Positions 44,193-52,931 of a stretch of DNA of 64,000 nucleotides are shown here, piece after piece. Below the pieces are notes generated by a model. It made no database searches, was not told where the DNA came from, and saw nothing but the letters and a program-made list of their open reading frames with translations. Positions within the stretch are counted from its first letter, which is position 1. Every line of letters begins with the position of its first letter. Position numbers and translations under genes: made by a program. This stretch comes from Kyrpidia tusciae DSM 2912 (lineage in GTDB: Bacteria; Bacillota; Bacilli; Kyrpidiales; Kyrpidiaceae), in contig NC_014098.1 in NCBI RefSeq assembly GCF_000092905.1, forward strand, positions 1,426,001-1,490,000, in the 5' to 3' direction.

Positions 44193-45065
44193 GTGACGAT
44201 CCAGTGGTATCCGGGTCACATGGCCAAAGCCCGGCGGGAAGTGGCCACAGCCATTCGATGGGTGGATGTGGTTTTGGAACTGGTGGACGCCCGCATTCCT
44301 TCTGCCAGTCGAAATCCGGTACTCGGTGAGTTGATCGGCGATAAACCGCGGCTGATCGTGATGACCAGGGATGATTTGGCAGACCCGGACGTGTCCCGGC
44401 GCTGGATCGGTTTTTTCGCCCGACAAGGGGGGCGGGCAGTGGCGGTGGATGCTCGCAGCGGCCGGGGGTTGAGGGGGATTGGCGGCGCGGTGCGAGAGCT
44501 GGCAGCCCCTTCTGTGGAGCGGTGGAAAAAGCGGGGGGTGCGGAACCGAGGAGTGCGGGTGCTGATTCTGGGTATCCCCAATGTGGGCAAATCTTCGCTG
44601 ATCAACCGCCTGGCCGGGCGGTCTGCGGCAAAAACCGGGGATTTGCCCGGTGTCACCCGGGCTCAGCAGTGGATCCGCACATCGGAGGGATTCGAACTCC
44701 TGGATACGCCGGGAATTCTATGGCCCAAGTTCGAGGACCCGGAGACGGGTCTGCTTCTGGCCGCCACCGGGGCCATCAAGGAGGAGATCCTCCCGTTGGA
44801 AGATGTGGCTGTGTTTCTATTCAAGCGGTTGCAATTGACTTACCCCCGAGCCTTGGCCGGTCGTTACGGCGACCTGACAGGGGAGCCCGAGGATTGGCTG
44901 GAACAGGTGGGGAAGGGTCGGGGGCTTCTGATGGCGGGCGGCCGGGTGAACGTGGCGGCCGCCGCCGAACTGGTCTGTCGAGAATTTCGAACCGGGCGGT
45001 TGGGAAGAATCAGCCTCGAAAAGCCTCCCGATGAGGCCGCATCTGAAGGGGTGGACAAGGGATGA
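44193..45065 (+). CDS. rbgA: Ribosome biogenesis GTPase RbgA (YlqF)
   Basis: 290 residues, circularly permuted GTPase: IQWYPGHMAKARREV, G4-like then G1 GIPNVGKSSLINRLAGR (from 127), G3 DTPGILWP. Drives late 50S assembly (L16 incorporation). The usual TKxD G4 motif appears as TRDD, within VMTRDDLAD. GTG 44193 after GGGGGGAG. Stop overlaps rnhB (ATGA). Confidence 0.94.
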   Translation: MTIQWYPGHMAKARREVATAIRWVDVVLELVDARIPSASRNPVLGELIGDKPRLIVMTRDDLADPDVSRRWIGFFARQGGRAVAVDARSGRGLRGIGGAVRELAAPSVERWKKRGVRNRGVRVLILGIPNVGKSSLINRLAGRSAAKTGDLPGVTRAQQWIRTSEGFELLDTPGILWPKFEDPETGLLLAATGAIKEEILPLEDVAVFLFKRLQLTYPRALAGRYGDLTGEPEDWLEQVGKGRGLLMAGGRVNVAAAAELVCREFRTGRLGRISLEKPPDEAASEGVDKG

Positions 45066-45784
45066 GCCCCGGAAACTCCCGAGGTATCCCGACGCGCCCC
45101 CCCGGGCTCGGGTGGAATTGGGAGCAGTACTGGTGGACAAAAGGCTACTCGCGGATCGCCGGGGTGGACGAGGCCGGAGTGGGACCCCTTGCGGGTCCGG
45201 TGGTGGCGGCGGCGGTGGTGCTCCCCAAAGATTTTGATGTCGCTGGGCTGGGAGATTCAAAGCGACTGACGGCTCGGCAGCGAGAAGAGCAGTTCAAGCG
45301 CCTGCGCCGGGATGCCGTGGCTTTGGAAGTGGCAGTGGTGGACGCGGACCTGATCGATCGGCTGAATATTCTTCAGGCTGCGAGACTGGCCATGCGCCGG
45401 GCGGTGGCGGCACTGGGGGAGCGATGTGAGGCGGTGCTGGTGGACGGCCGAACCGTTCCCGATATGCCGGCTCCCTCTTTGGCGGTGGTTCGGGGGGACG
45501 CGCAGTCGCCCAGCATTGCGGCGGCTTCCATTGTGGCCAAGGTGACCAGGGACCGGTTGATGGTGGAATACGGCCAGCGATACCCCGGCTATGGGTTTGA
45601 ACGGCACAAAGGTTATCCAACGGCGGCGCATTTGGAGGCTTTGGAGAGGCTCGGCCCGTGCCCCATTCATCGGCGAAGTTTCGGTCCCGTGGCCCGGTGG
45701 AAAGAGCCCTGCCCGGGCGGGCCGACGATGTCTGCGGCTTTGCCGTCCCCGGGTGGGTTGGTGGATGAAGACCGGGAGAAGTAA
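45062..45784 (+). CDS. rnhB: Ribonuclease HII
   Basis: 240 residues: IAGVDEAGVGPLAGPV with catalytic Asp36-Glu37, VDGRTVPDM and IAAASIVAKVTRDRLM. Removes ribonucleotides from DNA. ATG 45062 overlaps rbgA. The first 28 residues are a Pro/Gly-rich extension compared with most RNase HII. Confidence 0.95.
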   Translation: MSPGNSRGIPTRPPGLGWNWEQYWWTKGYSRIAGVDEAGVGPLAGPVVAAAVVLPKDFDVAGLGDSKRLTARQREEQFKRLRRDAVALEVAVVDADLIDRLNILQAARLAMRRAVAALGERCEAVLVDGRTVPDMPAPSLAVVRGDAQSPSIAAASIVAKVTRDRLMVEYGQRYPGYGFERHKGYPTAAHLEALERLGPCPIHRRSFGPVARWKEPCPGGPTMSAALPSPGGLVDEDREK

Positions 45785-45787
45785 AAT
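45758..45787 (+). promoter_or_regulatory. Candidate promoter for the PBP gene
   Basis: TTGGTG (45758-45763), 18 nt, TAAAAT (45782-45787); the -10 overlaps the TAA stop of rnhB. Confidence 0.5.
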
Positions 45788-45820
45788 AGGGTCAGCGCGA
45801 GATTGAAGGGGGCTGGCGGC

Positions 45821-47641
45821 GTGTCCAATCCGGAGAACACGACGGTGCGTCGGCGGCGTCTGTTGTTGTTGATGAGTGCGGTGGTCATCCTCCTCGGCGT
45901 ATTGACCAATCGGTTGGTGCAGCTGCAGTTGGTGGAGAGCGCTTCCTATAAACAGTTGGCGGACCGGAATCGCTTCGAAATCCTGACCCGGCCCGCACCC
46001 CGGGGGAAGATCTTCGATCGCAACGGTCAACTCCTGGTGAGCAACAAAGCCTCTTACGGCTTGTACTGGGCCGATCTCACTTCCGACGAAAACGTGGAGA
46101 AACGGATCGCCGATCAACTGGCGCCCGTGCTCCAGATGACCCCGGATGCGATTTTACAGAAGATGAACGACGCTTCCCTGGGACCGATCTGGCGGCCCAT
46201 TAAGCTCGGGCTCACGGATCAACAGAGGTCGTACGTGGCCGAGCATATGGGGGAGCTGAACGGCGTCCAGGTGGTGGCAACCCCCGAGCGGGACTACAAA
46301 GCAGGAACCCTGGCCTGCCACGTGATCGGGTATCTGAACTCCATTGGTCCCGAGCAATTGGACAGCTATCTGGCCAAAGGCTACCGCCGGGACGAGAAGG
46401 TGGGCCAACAGGGCGTTGAAAAATCTTATGAAAAATACCTTCGCGGCACCGATGGGGCGTTCCGGTTTATGGTCAATGCGGCCAATCAGCCCACGGCGGG
46501 GATTCAGGCGGTTTCCCCGGTGCCCGGGGACGATGTGGTTCTGACCATCGATGCCCGGGTCCAACAGGCGACCCAGCAGGCCCTGGCGGACCAAGTGCAG
46601 AGATTGCGCTCCCAGGGCGTGAAAAATGCTGCGGCTGTGCTGTTGGATGTCAACACCGGCCAGGTCATCGCCATGGCCAGTTATCCGTATTACGATCCCA
46701 ATTGGCTTGTGAACGGACTCAGTGAGGCGCACAAGGAACAGTTCGATTTGGCGGAGATGAACCGGGCGATTCAGGATCCCGAGGTGCCTGGGTCCACCGG
46801 CAAGTTGATCACGGCGATCGCCGCATTGCAGGACGGGGTGATCACGCCTTCTTGGACCACCTACGACCCGGGGTACATCCGGATCGGCGCCTACACGATC
46901 CGCGACTGGGAGGCGCACGGGACGGTCAATGTCATCGATGCCATCCGGGAGTCGTGCGACACGTTTTTTTACCGCGTCGGCATCATGGCCAGTCGATGGA
47001 CGCCGGGCATGTCGTATTCCGCCTTGGCCCAGTGGGAGAAGGGGCCGCGGACGGCGTGGATGGACCGGCTTCGGGAATACCAGAAACAGTTCGGCCTCGG
47101 GGTCTTGACGGGGATCGATCTCCCGAACGAGCAACAAGGCAAATTGGAGGACGACGGCCACCTGCCGTCGGTGTATTATTCGGCGATCGGGCAGCTCGAG
47201 CAGTTTACGCCGATTGAACTCGCCCAGTACACTGCGACCATCGCCAACGGCGGCAAGCGTATGGAGCCCCACGTGGTGGATCGGATCGTGGCTCCGGACG
47301 GCACGATCGTCCAGCGGATCGAGCCGAAGGTGCTCAACACGGTGCCGGTTTCCCAGCAGGTCCTGCAGGTGGTGCGACAAGGGATGTACCAGGTGTGCAA
47401 TGTGCCGTCGGGCACGGCGTACGGCGCTTTTGTCGGTGCGCCGTACAAGGCGGCGGGCAAGACCGGGACGGCGGAGACCGGGGTGCAGGGATTCGATAAC
47501 TCGGTGTTTGTCGGTTATGCGCCTTATGATCATCCCGAAGTGGCGGCCGCGGTGGTGGTGCCCGGGGGCGGACATGGGGCGGATTCCGCGGCTATCGTGC
47601 GGAAAATGTTCGACGCGTATTTTGCTGCCAAAGGTCACTGA
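45821..47641 (+). CDS. Class B penicillin-binding protein (PBP2-like transpeptidase)
   Basis: 606 residues: cytoplasmic basic tail, one membrane helix (about 14-34), PBP dimerisation domain, then transpeptidase with active-site Ser325 in GSTGKL (Lys328), ESCDTFFYRVG (SxN equivalent, SCD as in E. coli PBP2) and KTGTAETG. Crosslinks peptidoglycan, most likely with an elongation SEDS partner, although no mreCD or rodA gene is beside it. GTG 45821 is 8 nt after AAGGGGG. Followed by yraN. Confidence 0.92.
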   Translation: MSNPENTTVRRRRLLLLMSAVVILLGVLTNRLVQLQLVESASYKQLADRNRFEILTRPAPRGKIFDRNGQLLVSNKASYGLYWADLTSDENVEKRIADQLAPVLQMTPDAILQKMNDASLGPIWRPIKLGLTDQQRSYVAEHMGELNGVQVVATPERDYKAGTLACHVIGYLNSIGPEQLDSYLAKGYRRDEKVGQQGVEKSYEKYLRGTDGAFRFMVNAANQPTAGIQAVSPVPGDDVVLTIDARVQQATQQALADQVQRLRSQGVKNAAAVLLDVNTGQVIAMASYPYYDPNWLVNGLSEAHKEQFDLAEMNRAIQDPEVPGSTGKLITAIAALQDGVITPSWTTYDPGYIRIGAYTIRDWEAHGTVNVIDAIRESCDTFFYRVGIMASRWTPGMSYSALAQWEKGPRTAWMDRLREYQKQFGLGVLTGIDLPNEQQGKLEDDGHLPSVYYSAIGQLEQFTPIELAQYTATIANGGKRMEPHVVDRIVAPDGTIVQRIEPKVLNTVPVSQQVLQVVRQGMYQVCNVPSGTAYGAFVGAPYKAAGKTGTAETGVQGFDNSVFVGYAPYDHPEVAAAVVVPGGGHGADSAAIVRKMFDAYFAAKGH

Positions 47642-47686
47642 GAGCCGCGGGACCGAAGCCATCCGGATAGGAAAGGGGGAGGAGTC

Positions 47687-48055
47687 GTGGACCGGCGGTC
47701 GTTGGGGCGGTACGGGGAAGAGCTCGCCGCGGGGTATTTGATGAATCTCGGTTACGAGGTTATTGTGCGCAATTGGCGATGTCCGCTCGGAGAGATCGAT
47801 TTGATCTGTTGCGACGGCCCCACCCTCGTGTTTGTTGAAGTTCGAACCCGGACCTCCCGTCGCATGGGTACACCGGAAGAGAGCCTTGACGGTCGCAAAA
47901 AGCGCAAGTTGCACCACTTGGTCCAGGCCTTTTTCCTCTCTCCGGTCCGGCGGCGAATGCTGACCCACGATTACCGAATCGATTTCGTGGCGGTGGAATT
48001 GGCGCCGGATAGGCGCACCCTTCGCCGTATCACTCACATTCAAAATGCCTTTTAA
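47687..48055 (+). CDS. yraN: YraN family protein (UPF0102)
   Basis: 122 residues with [37 protein letters not shown] and [10 protein letters not shown], the endonuclease-like core (E/D-x-n-ExK pattern). Function not established; commonly beside rnhB. GTG 47687 after AAAGGGGGAGG. Confidence 0.92.
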   Translation: MDRRSLGRYGEELAAGYLMNLGYEVIVRNWRCPLGEIDLICCDGPTLVFVEVRTRTSRRMGTPEESLDGRKKRKLHHLVQAFFLSPVRRRMLTHDYRIDFVAVELAPDRRTLRRITHIQNAF

Positions 48056-48081
48056 TCGCATTCAGATGGAGAGGTGAACCC

Positions 48082-48384
48082 GTGATTTACGTGGAATTCA
48101 TCGGCGTTTTTATTGTCGGGGTCGCGGCGGGTTTTGCGCTGGGCGTGTGGTATTTGCGAAGACAGTTGCAAAACACCCAGATGGACGAAAAACAGGTTCT
48201 GGCCATGGCTCGGAGCATGGGGGTTAATTTGAACCAGAAACAATTGCAAACGGTGATGCGCCATATGAAGCAAAATCTTCCAGCAAGGAAGAGCCCCTTA
48301 GGGGCACTGGCTAAGAACAAACCGCAACTTTCGGGTCAGGCCAGCAAAGAAAAGCCGAAAACGGGCAAACGCCGGACAAAGTGA
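48082..48384 (+). CDS. UPF0154 (YneF-like) single-pass membrane protein
   Basis: 100 residues: N-terminal helix (about 4-24, EFIGVFIVGVAAGFALGVW), then RRQLQNTQMDEKQVLAMARS and a Lys-rich tail. The body MGVNLNQKQLQTVMRHMKQ resembles YneF. Tail is longer than in B. subtilis. GTG 48082 after GAGAGGTGA. No terminator found after it. Confidence 0.72.
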   Translation: MIYVEFIGVFIVGVAAGFALGVWYLRRQLQNTQMDEKQVLAMARSMGVNLNQKQLQTVMRHMKQNLPARKSPLGALAKNKPQLSGQASKEKPKTGKRRTK

Positions 48385-48449
48385 AGGGGGCTCCCGGGGG
48401 TTTCGTTTGAAGAAGTAACGGCCGGGGCCGGAGGCTTGCTCCGTCCCCG

Positions 48450-48581
48450 AGTGTACTCCTGGACGGCATACCCGCCGTTGATCCCCACAGCTTGACCGGT
48501 GATGCTGCGTCCCTTTTCTGAGGCGAGGAAGGCGGCGTAATCCGCCGCTGCGGAGGGTTGGGGGGTGTGCAGCCAAATGTC
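48450..48581 (-). pseudogene. Remnant of an SDR (3-oxoacyl reductase-like) gene C-terminus
   Basis: On the minus strand 44 codons read DIWLHTPQPSAAADYAAFL, SEKGRSITGQAVGINGGYAV and QEYT. This is the C-terminal FLAS...ITGQ...-NGGY segment of classical SDR proteins. There is no upstream catalytic part (the frame degrades beyond 48581) and no stop right after, so it is a decayed or truncated copy. The rest of 48385-48740 shows no gene. Confidence 0.55.
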
Positions 48582-48740
48582 AATACCCGGGCGGTATCAC
48601 CCGGGAAATGAGAAAAATCGAGGGATTTCGATAGTCGGACTCGGATTCTGTCAGAGGCACGTTCACCCTTTTGCCGTGAAAGATTCAATGAGATATCATG
48701 ACTTCCAAGAAAATTTAGCCTACCCAATAAGATTCCCATG

Positions 48741-48749
48741 TGGTATACT
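48741..48749 (+). promoter_or_regulatory. Extended -10 promoter for the etf-fix operon
   Basis: TGG followed by TATACT (48744-48749); no consensus -35. The leader to the etfB start at 48860 is about 105 nt. Confidence 0.5.
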
Positions 48750-48859
48750 ATTGGCGCGACTGAATGAGGGTTTATGATCGCAGTTGGAGTCGGCGCGGCC
48801 GAGACGTGCCCTGCGGAGGGGAAGACGTTGCGGTTGCACACGGGAAGGGAGGAGACGCC

Positions 48860-49693
48860 TTGCTCCATTTGGTCGTTTGTATTAAGCAGGTGCCCGACAG
48901 CCGGGAGATCCGCATTGATCCTAAAACCAACACGTTGGTGCGGCAGGGGGTTCCCGCTATTGTCAATTATTTTGATTTGCACGCACTGGAAGAGGCGTTG
49001 AGGATCAAGGATGAACACGGAGCTCGGGTCACCGTGATCAGCATGGGCCCGCCGTCGGCGGAGAAAGCGCTTCGGCAGTGTGTATCGATGGGCGCCGATG
49101 AAGGGGTTCTCGTGAGCGACCGGGCTTTTGCCGGGGCGGATACCCTGGCGACCTCTTACGTGCTGGCCTCGGCCATTCAAAAAGCCGAAGACGAATGGGG
49201 GCCCGTGGACGCTATTTTCTGCGGAAAACAAACCCTCGACGGAGACACCGGTCAGGTCGGTCCAGGGATCGCTTGCCGCTTGGATATCGACCAACTCACC
49301 TATGTCGAAAAAGTAGAACGATTCGACCCAGAAAAACGAGAGATTATCGTCCACCGCCATCTTGAAGACGGGGTGGAACGAGTCAAGGCGAAGCTTCCGG
49401 TTTTGATCACCGCCCTGGCGGAGTTGAACCGTCCTCGGAGGGCCAGTTTGCCGGGGCTTTTGCGGGCGGCGCGGTACCAACCGATCGTGTGGACCACGGG
49501 CGATTTCGAGAATCTCGACCGATCGAAGATCGGGCTTCGGGGTTCGCCGACGATCGTTTCCAAGACTTGGGTACCCGAGCCCAAGCAGGTGGACACAGAA
49601 TTTCTAGAAGGTGATAGCCCTTCCGCCGTGGCGGAGGCACTGCTGGATCGCCTGTATGCAACTGATCTTCCGCACAAACTGGGCTGGGCTTGA
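48860..49693 (+). CDS. etfB: Electron-transfer flavoprotein beta subunit (EtfB/FixA)
   Basis: 277 residues: LVVCIKQVPDSREIRIDP, DLHALEEALRIKDEHG, SMGPPSAEKALRQCVSMGAD, FCGKQTLDGDTGQVGPGIA. Binds the nucleotide/flavin with EtfA. TTG 48860 lies 7 nt after AGGGAGGAG; an in-frame ATG at 48764, right after the predicted transcription start, would add 32 residues and lacks support. First gene of an etfB-etfA-fixC-fixX operon. Confidence 0.93.
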   Translation: MLHLVVCIKQVPDSREIRIDPKTNTLVRQGVPAIVNYFDLHALEEALRIKDEHGARVTVISMGPPSAEKALRQCVSMGADEGVLVSDRAFAGADTLATSYVLASAIQKAEDEWGPVDAIFCGKQTLDGDTGQVGPGIACRLDIDQLTYVEKVERFDPEKREIIVHRHLEDGVERVKAKLPVLITALAELNRPRRASLPGLLRAARYQPIVWTTGDFENLDRSKIGLRGSPTIVSKTWVPEPKQVDTEFLEGDSPSAVAEALLDRLYATDLPHKLGWA

Positions 49694-49705
49694 GGAGGGA
49701 CGGGT

Positions 49706-50812
49706 ATGGCGGAAAAAGCGCCGAAAAAGCGCAAACCGATGATCGGTCTCCAACCGGAGGGGGATGTGGACTGGTCGACTTACCGAGGAGTCTTGGTGGT
49801 GGTGGAGCAGCGCGGAGGGAGAGCCAAGCCGGTCTCCTGGCAGCTGCTGGGGCAGGCAAGCCGTCTGGCGGCGAAACTTGAGGCGCCGGTTATGGCACTC
49901 GTGATGGGCTCGAACGTTTCGCATCTCGCCCAGGAGGCGATTTATCGCGGCGCGGACCGAGTGTATCTCTGCGACTCACCGGAATTGGAGAATTATCGGA
50001 CCCGGCCATACAGCCGAGTGTGTCTGCACGTGATTCGCACCTATAAGCCCGAGATCGTCCTCATGGGGGCGACCTATACCGGGCGCGATTTGGCCGGTGC
50101 GATCGCCACCCATCTCCCGACGGGCCTGACTGCGGACTCCACTCAACTGGAAGTGGACGATGAGCGACTGCTTTTGGCGAGTCGGCCGGCTTTTTCCGAA
50201 AAGATGCTGGCGACGATCCTCTGCAAACAGTTTAAGCCCCAGATGGCCACGGCCCGGGCTGGGGTGTTTGAGGCGTTGCCCCGGGATGAATCCCGCACCG
50301 GGGAGATCATTCCCGTGCCGCCCCAGATCAAACCGGAAGACATTGCTGTGGAGGTGTTGGAGTTTCTCGAGGCGACCGGAAAAGTCAACCTCGAGGACGC
50401 AGACGTTATCGTCGCAGGCGGACGGGGACTCGGTGGGCCGGCGGGATTTCGCCTTCTCGAGGAGCTAGCCGCCGAGCTCGGTGGAGTGGTCGGCGCCTCC
50501 CGGGCGGCTGTGGATCTGGGGTGGATCAGTCACGATCATCAGGTGGGACAGACGGGGACCACCGTCCGACCGAAGTTGTACTTTGCCATTGGGATTTCCG
50601 GAGCGGTTCAACATGTAGTGGGCATGCAGAATTCCACCTATATCGTTGCGATCAACAAGGATCCTCAAGCGCCGATTTTTAAGATTGCAAACTATGGTAT
50701 TGTTGGTGATTTATTTCACATAGTTCCCGCCATTACGGAAACCCTGCGCAGACGAAAAGCCGGGGTGGGGGTTTCGAGCCAAGGAGCGGTGTCCACACCA
50801 CAGACGGTGTGA
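49706..50812 (+). CDS. etfA: Electron-transfer flavoprotein alpha subunit (EtfA/FixB)
   Basis: 368 residues. Short N-terminal extension, alpha/beta domain I, then the C-terminal FAD-binding domain ADVIVAGGRGLGGPAGF, ASRAAVDLGWI, QVGQTGTTVRPKLYFAIG and ISGAVQHVVGMQNS, typical of EtfA. ATG 49706 after GAGGAGGG, 12 nt behind etfB. Partner of FixC and FixX in quinone-linked or bifurcating complexes. Confidence 0.95.
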   Translation: MAEKAPKKRKPMIGLQPEGDVDWSTYRGVLVVVEQRGGRAKPVSWQLLGQASRLAAKLEAPVMALVMGSNVSHLAQEAIYRGADRVYLCDSPELENYRTRPYSRVCLHVIRTYKPEIVLMGATYTGRDLAGAIATHLPTGLTADSTQLEVDDERLLLASRPAFSEKMLATILCKQFKPQMATARAGVFEALPRDESRTGEIIPVPPQIKPEDIAVEVLEFLEATGKVNLEDADVIVAGGRGLGGPAGFRLLEELAAELGGVVGASRAAVDLGWISHDHQVGQTGTTVRPKLYFAIGISGAVQHVVGMQNSTYIVAINKDPQAPIFKIANYGIVGDLFHIVPAITETLRRRKAGVGVSSQGAVSTPQTV

Positions 50813-50872
50813 GTTTGCCTAGTTTGTAAAGGTAAAACGGGTCCATGTCGGTGAAAGATTGGGGATGAGAGC

Positions 50873-52177
50873 GTGGCAGATGAACGATTTGACGCGATCG
50901 TGGTAGGTGCCGGTCCTGCCGGTACTGCCGCCGCGTATACCATGGCGAAAGGCGGCCTGAAGGTCGCCTTGATCGAGCGGGGAGAGTTCCCGGGGGCCAA
51001 GAACATTTTTGGGGGAGTGTTGTACCGCAAACAGCTGGAAGACCTCCTTCCGGAATTCTGGAAAGAGGCGCCTTTGGAGCGTACCATCGTGGAACAGCGC
51101 CTGTGGTTGCTGGGGGAAGATAGCGCCGTCACCTTCGGTCACCGGAATTCGAAGTTCGTCGATCCCCCGAACTGCTGGACGGGGCTTCGGGTGAAGTTCG
51201 ACCAGTGGTTTGCGAGCAAAGCGGAGCAGGCCGGGGCGATTCCGATCTATGAAACGGTGGTTACTGAGCTGTTGCGGGAAAACGGGCGAGTGGTCGGGGT
51301 TCGAACGGACCGGGAGGACGGCGACCTGCGAGCCAGCGTCGTGGTCATTGCCGACGGCGTCAATTCCTTGCTCGGCAAGTCGCTCGGAGTTCACCGGGAA
51401 TGGCGGCCGGATGAGGTATCCCTGGCGGTGAAAGAGGTCATCGCCTTGCCGAAGCAGACCATCCAGGACCGCTTCAACGTAGAAGGCAATGAAGGGGTCA
51501 CCATTGAGATCGTCGGGCACATGTTCGGCATGGCGGGACTCGGGTTCCTGTACACGAATCAGGAAACCCTTTCCCTGGGTGTCGGAGTGATGGTCAGCGA
51601 TCTCCGGCAAAAACGGATCAAGCCCTATGAGGTTCTTGAGGCGCTCAAGCGGCATCCGATGGTCGCCCGCTTGATCGAGGGGGGCGAAGTGAAAGAATAC
51701 TCCGGGCACTTAATCCCCGAAGGGGGGTTAAACTCCATGCCTCCCCTGGCGGGGGACGGGTGGATGATCTGTGGAGATGCCGCCCAGATGGTCAATGCCG
51801 TGCACCGCGAAGGAACGAACCTGGCAGTGACTTCGGGACGGCTGGCGGGGCAAACCGCCATCTCCGCCCACGCCAAAGGGGATTTCTCATCGGCGACCCT
51901 TGGCGAGTACACCCGGGCGGTGCGGGAATCGTTTATTTACCAAGATCTAAAGAAATATCGCGGCGTTCACGGGTTATTGGCGGCTGGAGAGTCCGAAAAG
52001 CTTTTTGACCAACTGCCTCAGGCGCTTAACGACGCGGCCTACGAAATGATGCTGGTTGATGGTGTGCCAAAGAAGGTCAAACAAAAGGCTGCGGTCGGGC
52101 ATCTTCGTGAAGTGGCGGGCGGGAATATGGGGTTGTTGCGTCTAGCTCTGAAAGGTTGGAGGGCGATGAACGGATGA
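50873..52177 (+). CDS. fixC: FixC: ETF-quinone oxidoreductase-type flavoprotein
   Basis: 434 residues: N-terminal FAD dinucleotide loop AIVVGAGPAGTAAAYTMAKG, LIERGEFPGAKNIFGG, and GDAAQMVNAVHREGTN near the C-terminus. Lacks its own 4Fe-4S domain, which is supplied by FixX next to it. GTG 50873. Receives electrons from EtfAB and passes them to quinone or, in reverse, feeds reductant. Confidence 0.94.
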   Translation: MADERFDAIVVGAGPAGTAAAYTMAKGGLKVALIERGEFPGAKNIFGGVLYRKQLEDLLPEFWKEAPLERTIVEQRLWLLGEDSAVTFGHRNSKFVDPPNCWTGLRVKFDQWFASKAEQAGAIPIYETVVTELLRENGRVVGVRTDREDGDLRASVVVIADGVNSLLGKSLGVHREWRPDEVSLAVKEVIALPKQTIQDRFNVEGNEGVTIEIVGHMFGMAGLGFLYTNQETLSLGVGVMVSDLRQKRIKPYEVLEALKRHPMVARLIEGGEVKEYSGHLIPEGGLNSMPPLAGDGWMICGDAAQMVNAVHREGTNLAVTSGRLAGQTAISAHAKGDFSSATLGEYTRAVRESFIYQDLKKYRGVHGLLAAGESEKLFDQLPQALNDAAYEMMLVDGVPKKVKQKAAVGHLREVAGGNMGLLRLALKGWRAMNG

Positions 52178-52464
52178 CACTGGCCCAGAGCATCGAAGAG
52201 CGGCTTTTCACGATTCGTTACAAAGCGGACGACAAGTCCCACTTGATCATTAAAGACCAGGATATCTGCGCGAAATGCGTGGACAAAGACTGCAACTATT
52301 TTTGCCCGGCGGATGTTTATCTTTGGCACGAGGAGGACAAGATGACTTCCGTCGCCTTTGAAAATTGTATTGAATGTGGAACCTGTCGGTTGGCGTGTCC
52401 CACCTATAACATCGAGTGGGTCTATCCCACTGGGGGGTATGGAATTACTTACAAATTTGGATAA
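52174..52464 (+). CDS. fixX: FixX: ferredoxin-like 4Fe-4S subunit
   Basis: 96 residues with two cysteine groups, CAKCVDKDCNYFCP and CIECGTCRLACP, consistent with 4Fe-4S binding as in FixX and EtfX. ATG 52174 overlaps the fixC stop (ATGA) and lies 10 nt after GGAGGG. The terminator at 52593 closes the operon. Confidence 0.95.
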   Translation: MTLAQSIEERLFTIRYKADDKSHLIIKDQDICAKCVDKDCNYFCPADVYLWHEEDKMTSVAFENCIECGTCRLACPTYNIEWVYPTGGYGITYKFG

Positions 52465-52527
52465 GGGTGAACCCTAGACATTGTTCGTGACTGCCGTCGA
52501 TCCTTCCGGATTCACCGTGTACGAGGA

Positions 52528-52719
52528 TCAAGAACCATCGGTAGAAGACGTGGGCGGTCCGGATTCTACCTCATCCCAAACCAGGCGGGTAACCCGGGTG
52601 AATTCTCCCCGGGCTTTTTCTTTCGTGTCAGCATCCTCGTCCAGCCCTTCCACGCCCTCTGACCCAGGTGCCACGGTGGGCTCCTTTTTTCGCGTGGAAT
52701 TCTCCTGCGGTTTGTCCAC
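52528..52719 (-). CDS. Small charged protein (63 residues), unrecognised
   Basis: GTG 52719 lies about 10 nt after GGGGAGG on the minus strand; the product MDKPQENSTRKKEPTVAPG continues as an acidic, low-hydrophobicity protein with GEFTRVTRLVWDEVE. It runs through the fixX terminator on the opposite strand. An upstream CATACTAT on the minus strand (complement near 52773) resembles a sporulation sigma-E -10, but the -35 is poor. Possibly a small sporulation protein; family not recognised. Confidence 0.4.
   Translation of the reverse strand: MDKPQENSTRKKEPTVAPGSEGVEGLDEDADTKEKARGEFTRVTRLVWDEVESGPPTSSTDGS
52593..52620 (+). terminator. Terminator of the etf-fix operon
   Basis: CCCGGG (52593-52598) pairs with CCCGGG (52608-52613) over a 9-nt loop, followed by CTTTTTC. 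Between it and comM (52621-52931) I see no plus-strand gene or clear promoter. Confidence 0.8.
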
Positions 52720-52931
52720 CGACCATCGCCTCCCCGGGCGAATCTGTGCAGGTAGATCTGTCTCGAAACATAGTATGCCGGCCCAGCTGGCGTCTATTTG
52801 TCATCGGGCGTTTTAAAGGATTTCAAACAAAGGTCCCGGGCGACGGATCCGCCGAATCCCTAAGGGTAGAAAAATTTTTTGTCCAGACGGGGTTGGCGAG
52901 GTCGACCCCTTCCAATGGGGGTGGGGTTATC

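Noticed and set aside
46154-48061. A 635-codon minus-strand open frame opposite the PBP and yraN
   Set aside because: Antisense shadow of two conserved genes; His/Arg-rich low-complexity product.
48311-49480. A 389-codon minus-strand frame across the SDR remnant and etfB
   Set aside because: It is not in the frame of the SDR similarity and is antisense to etfB.
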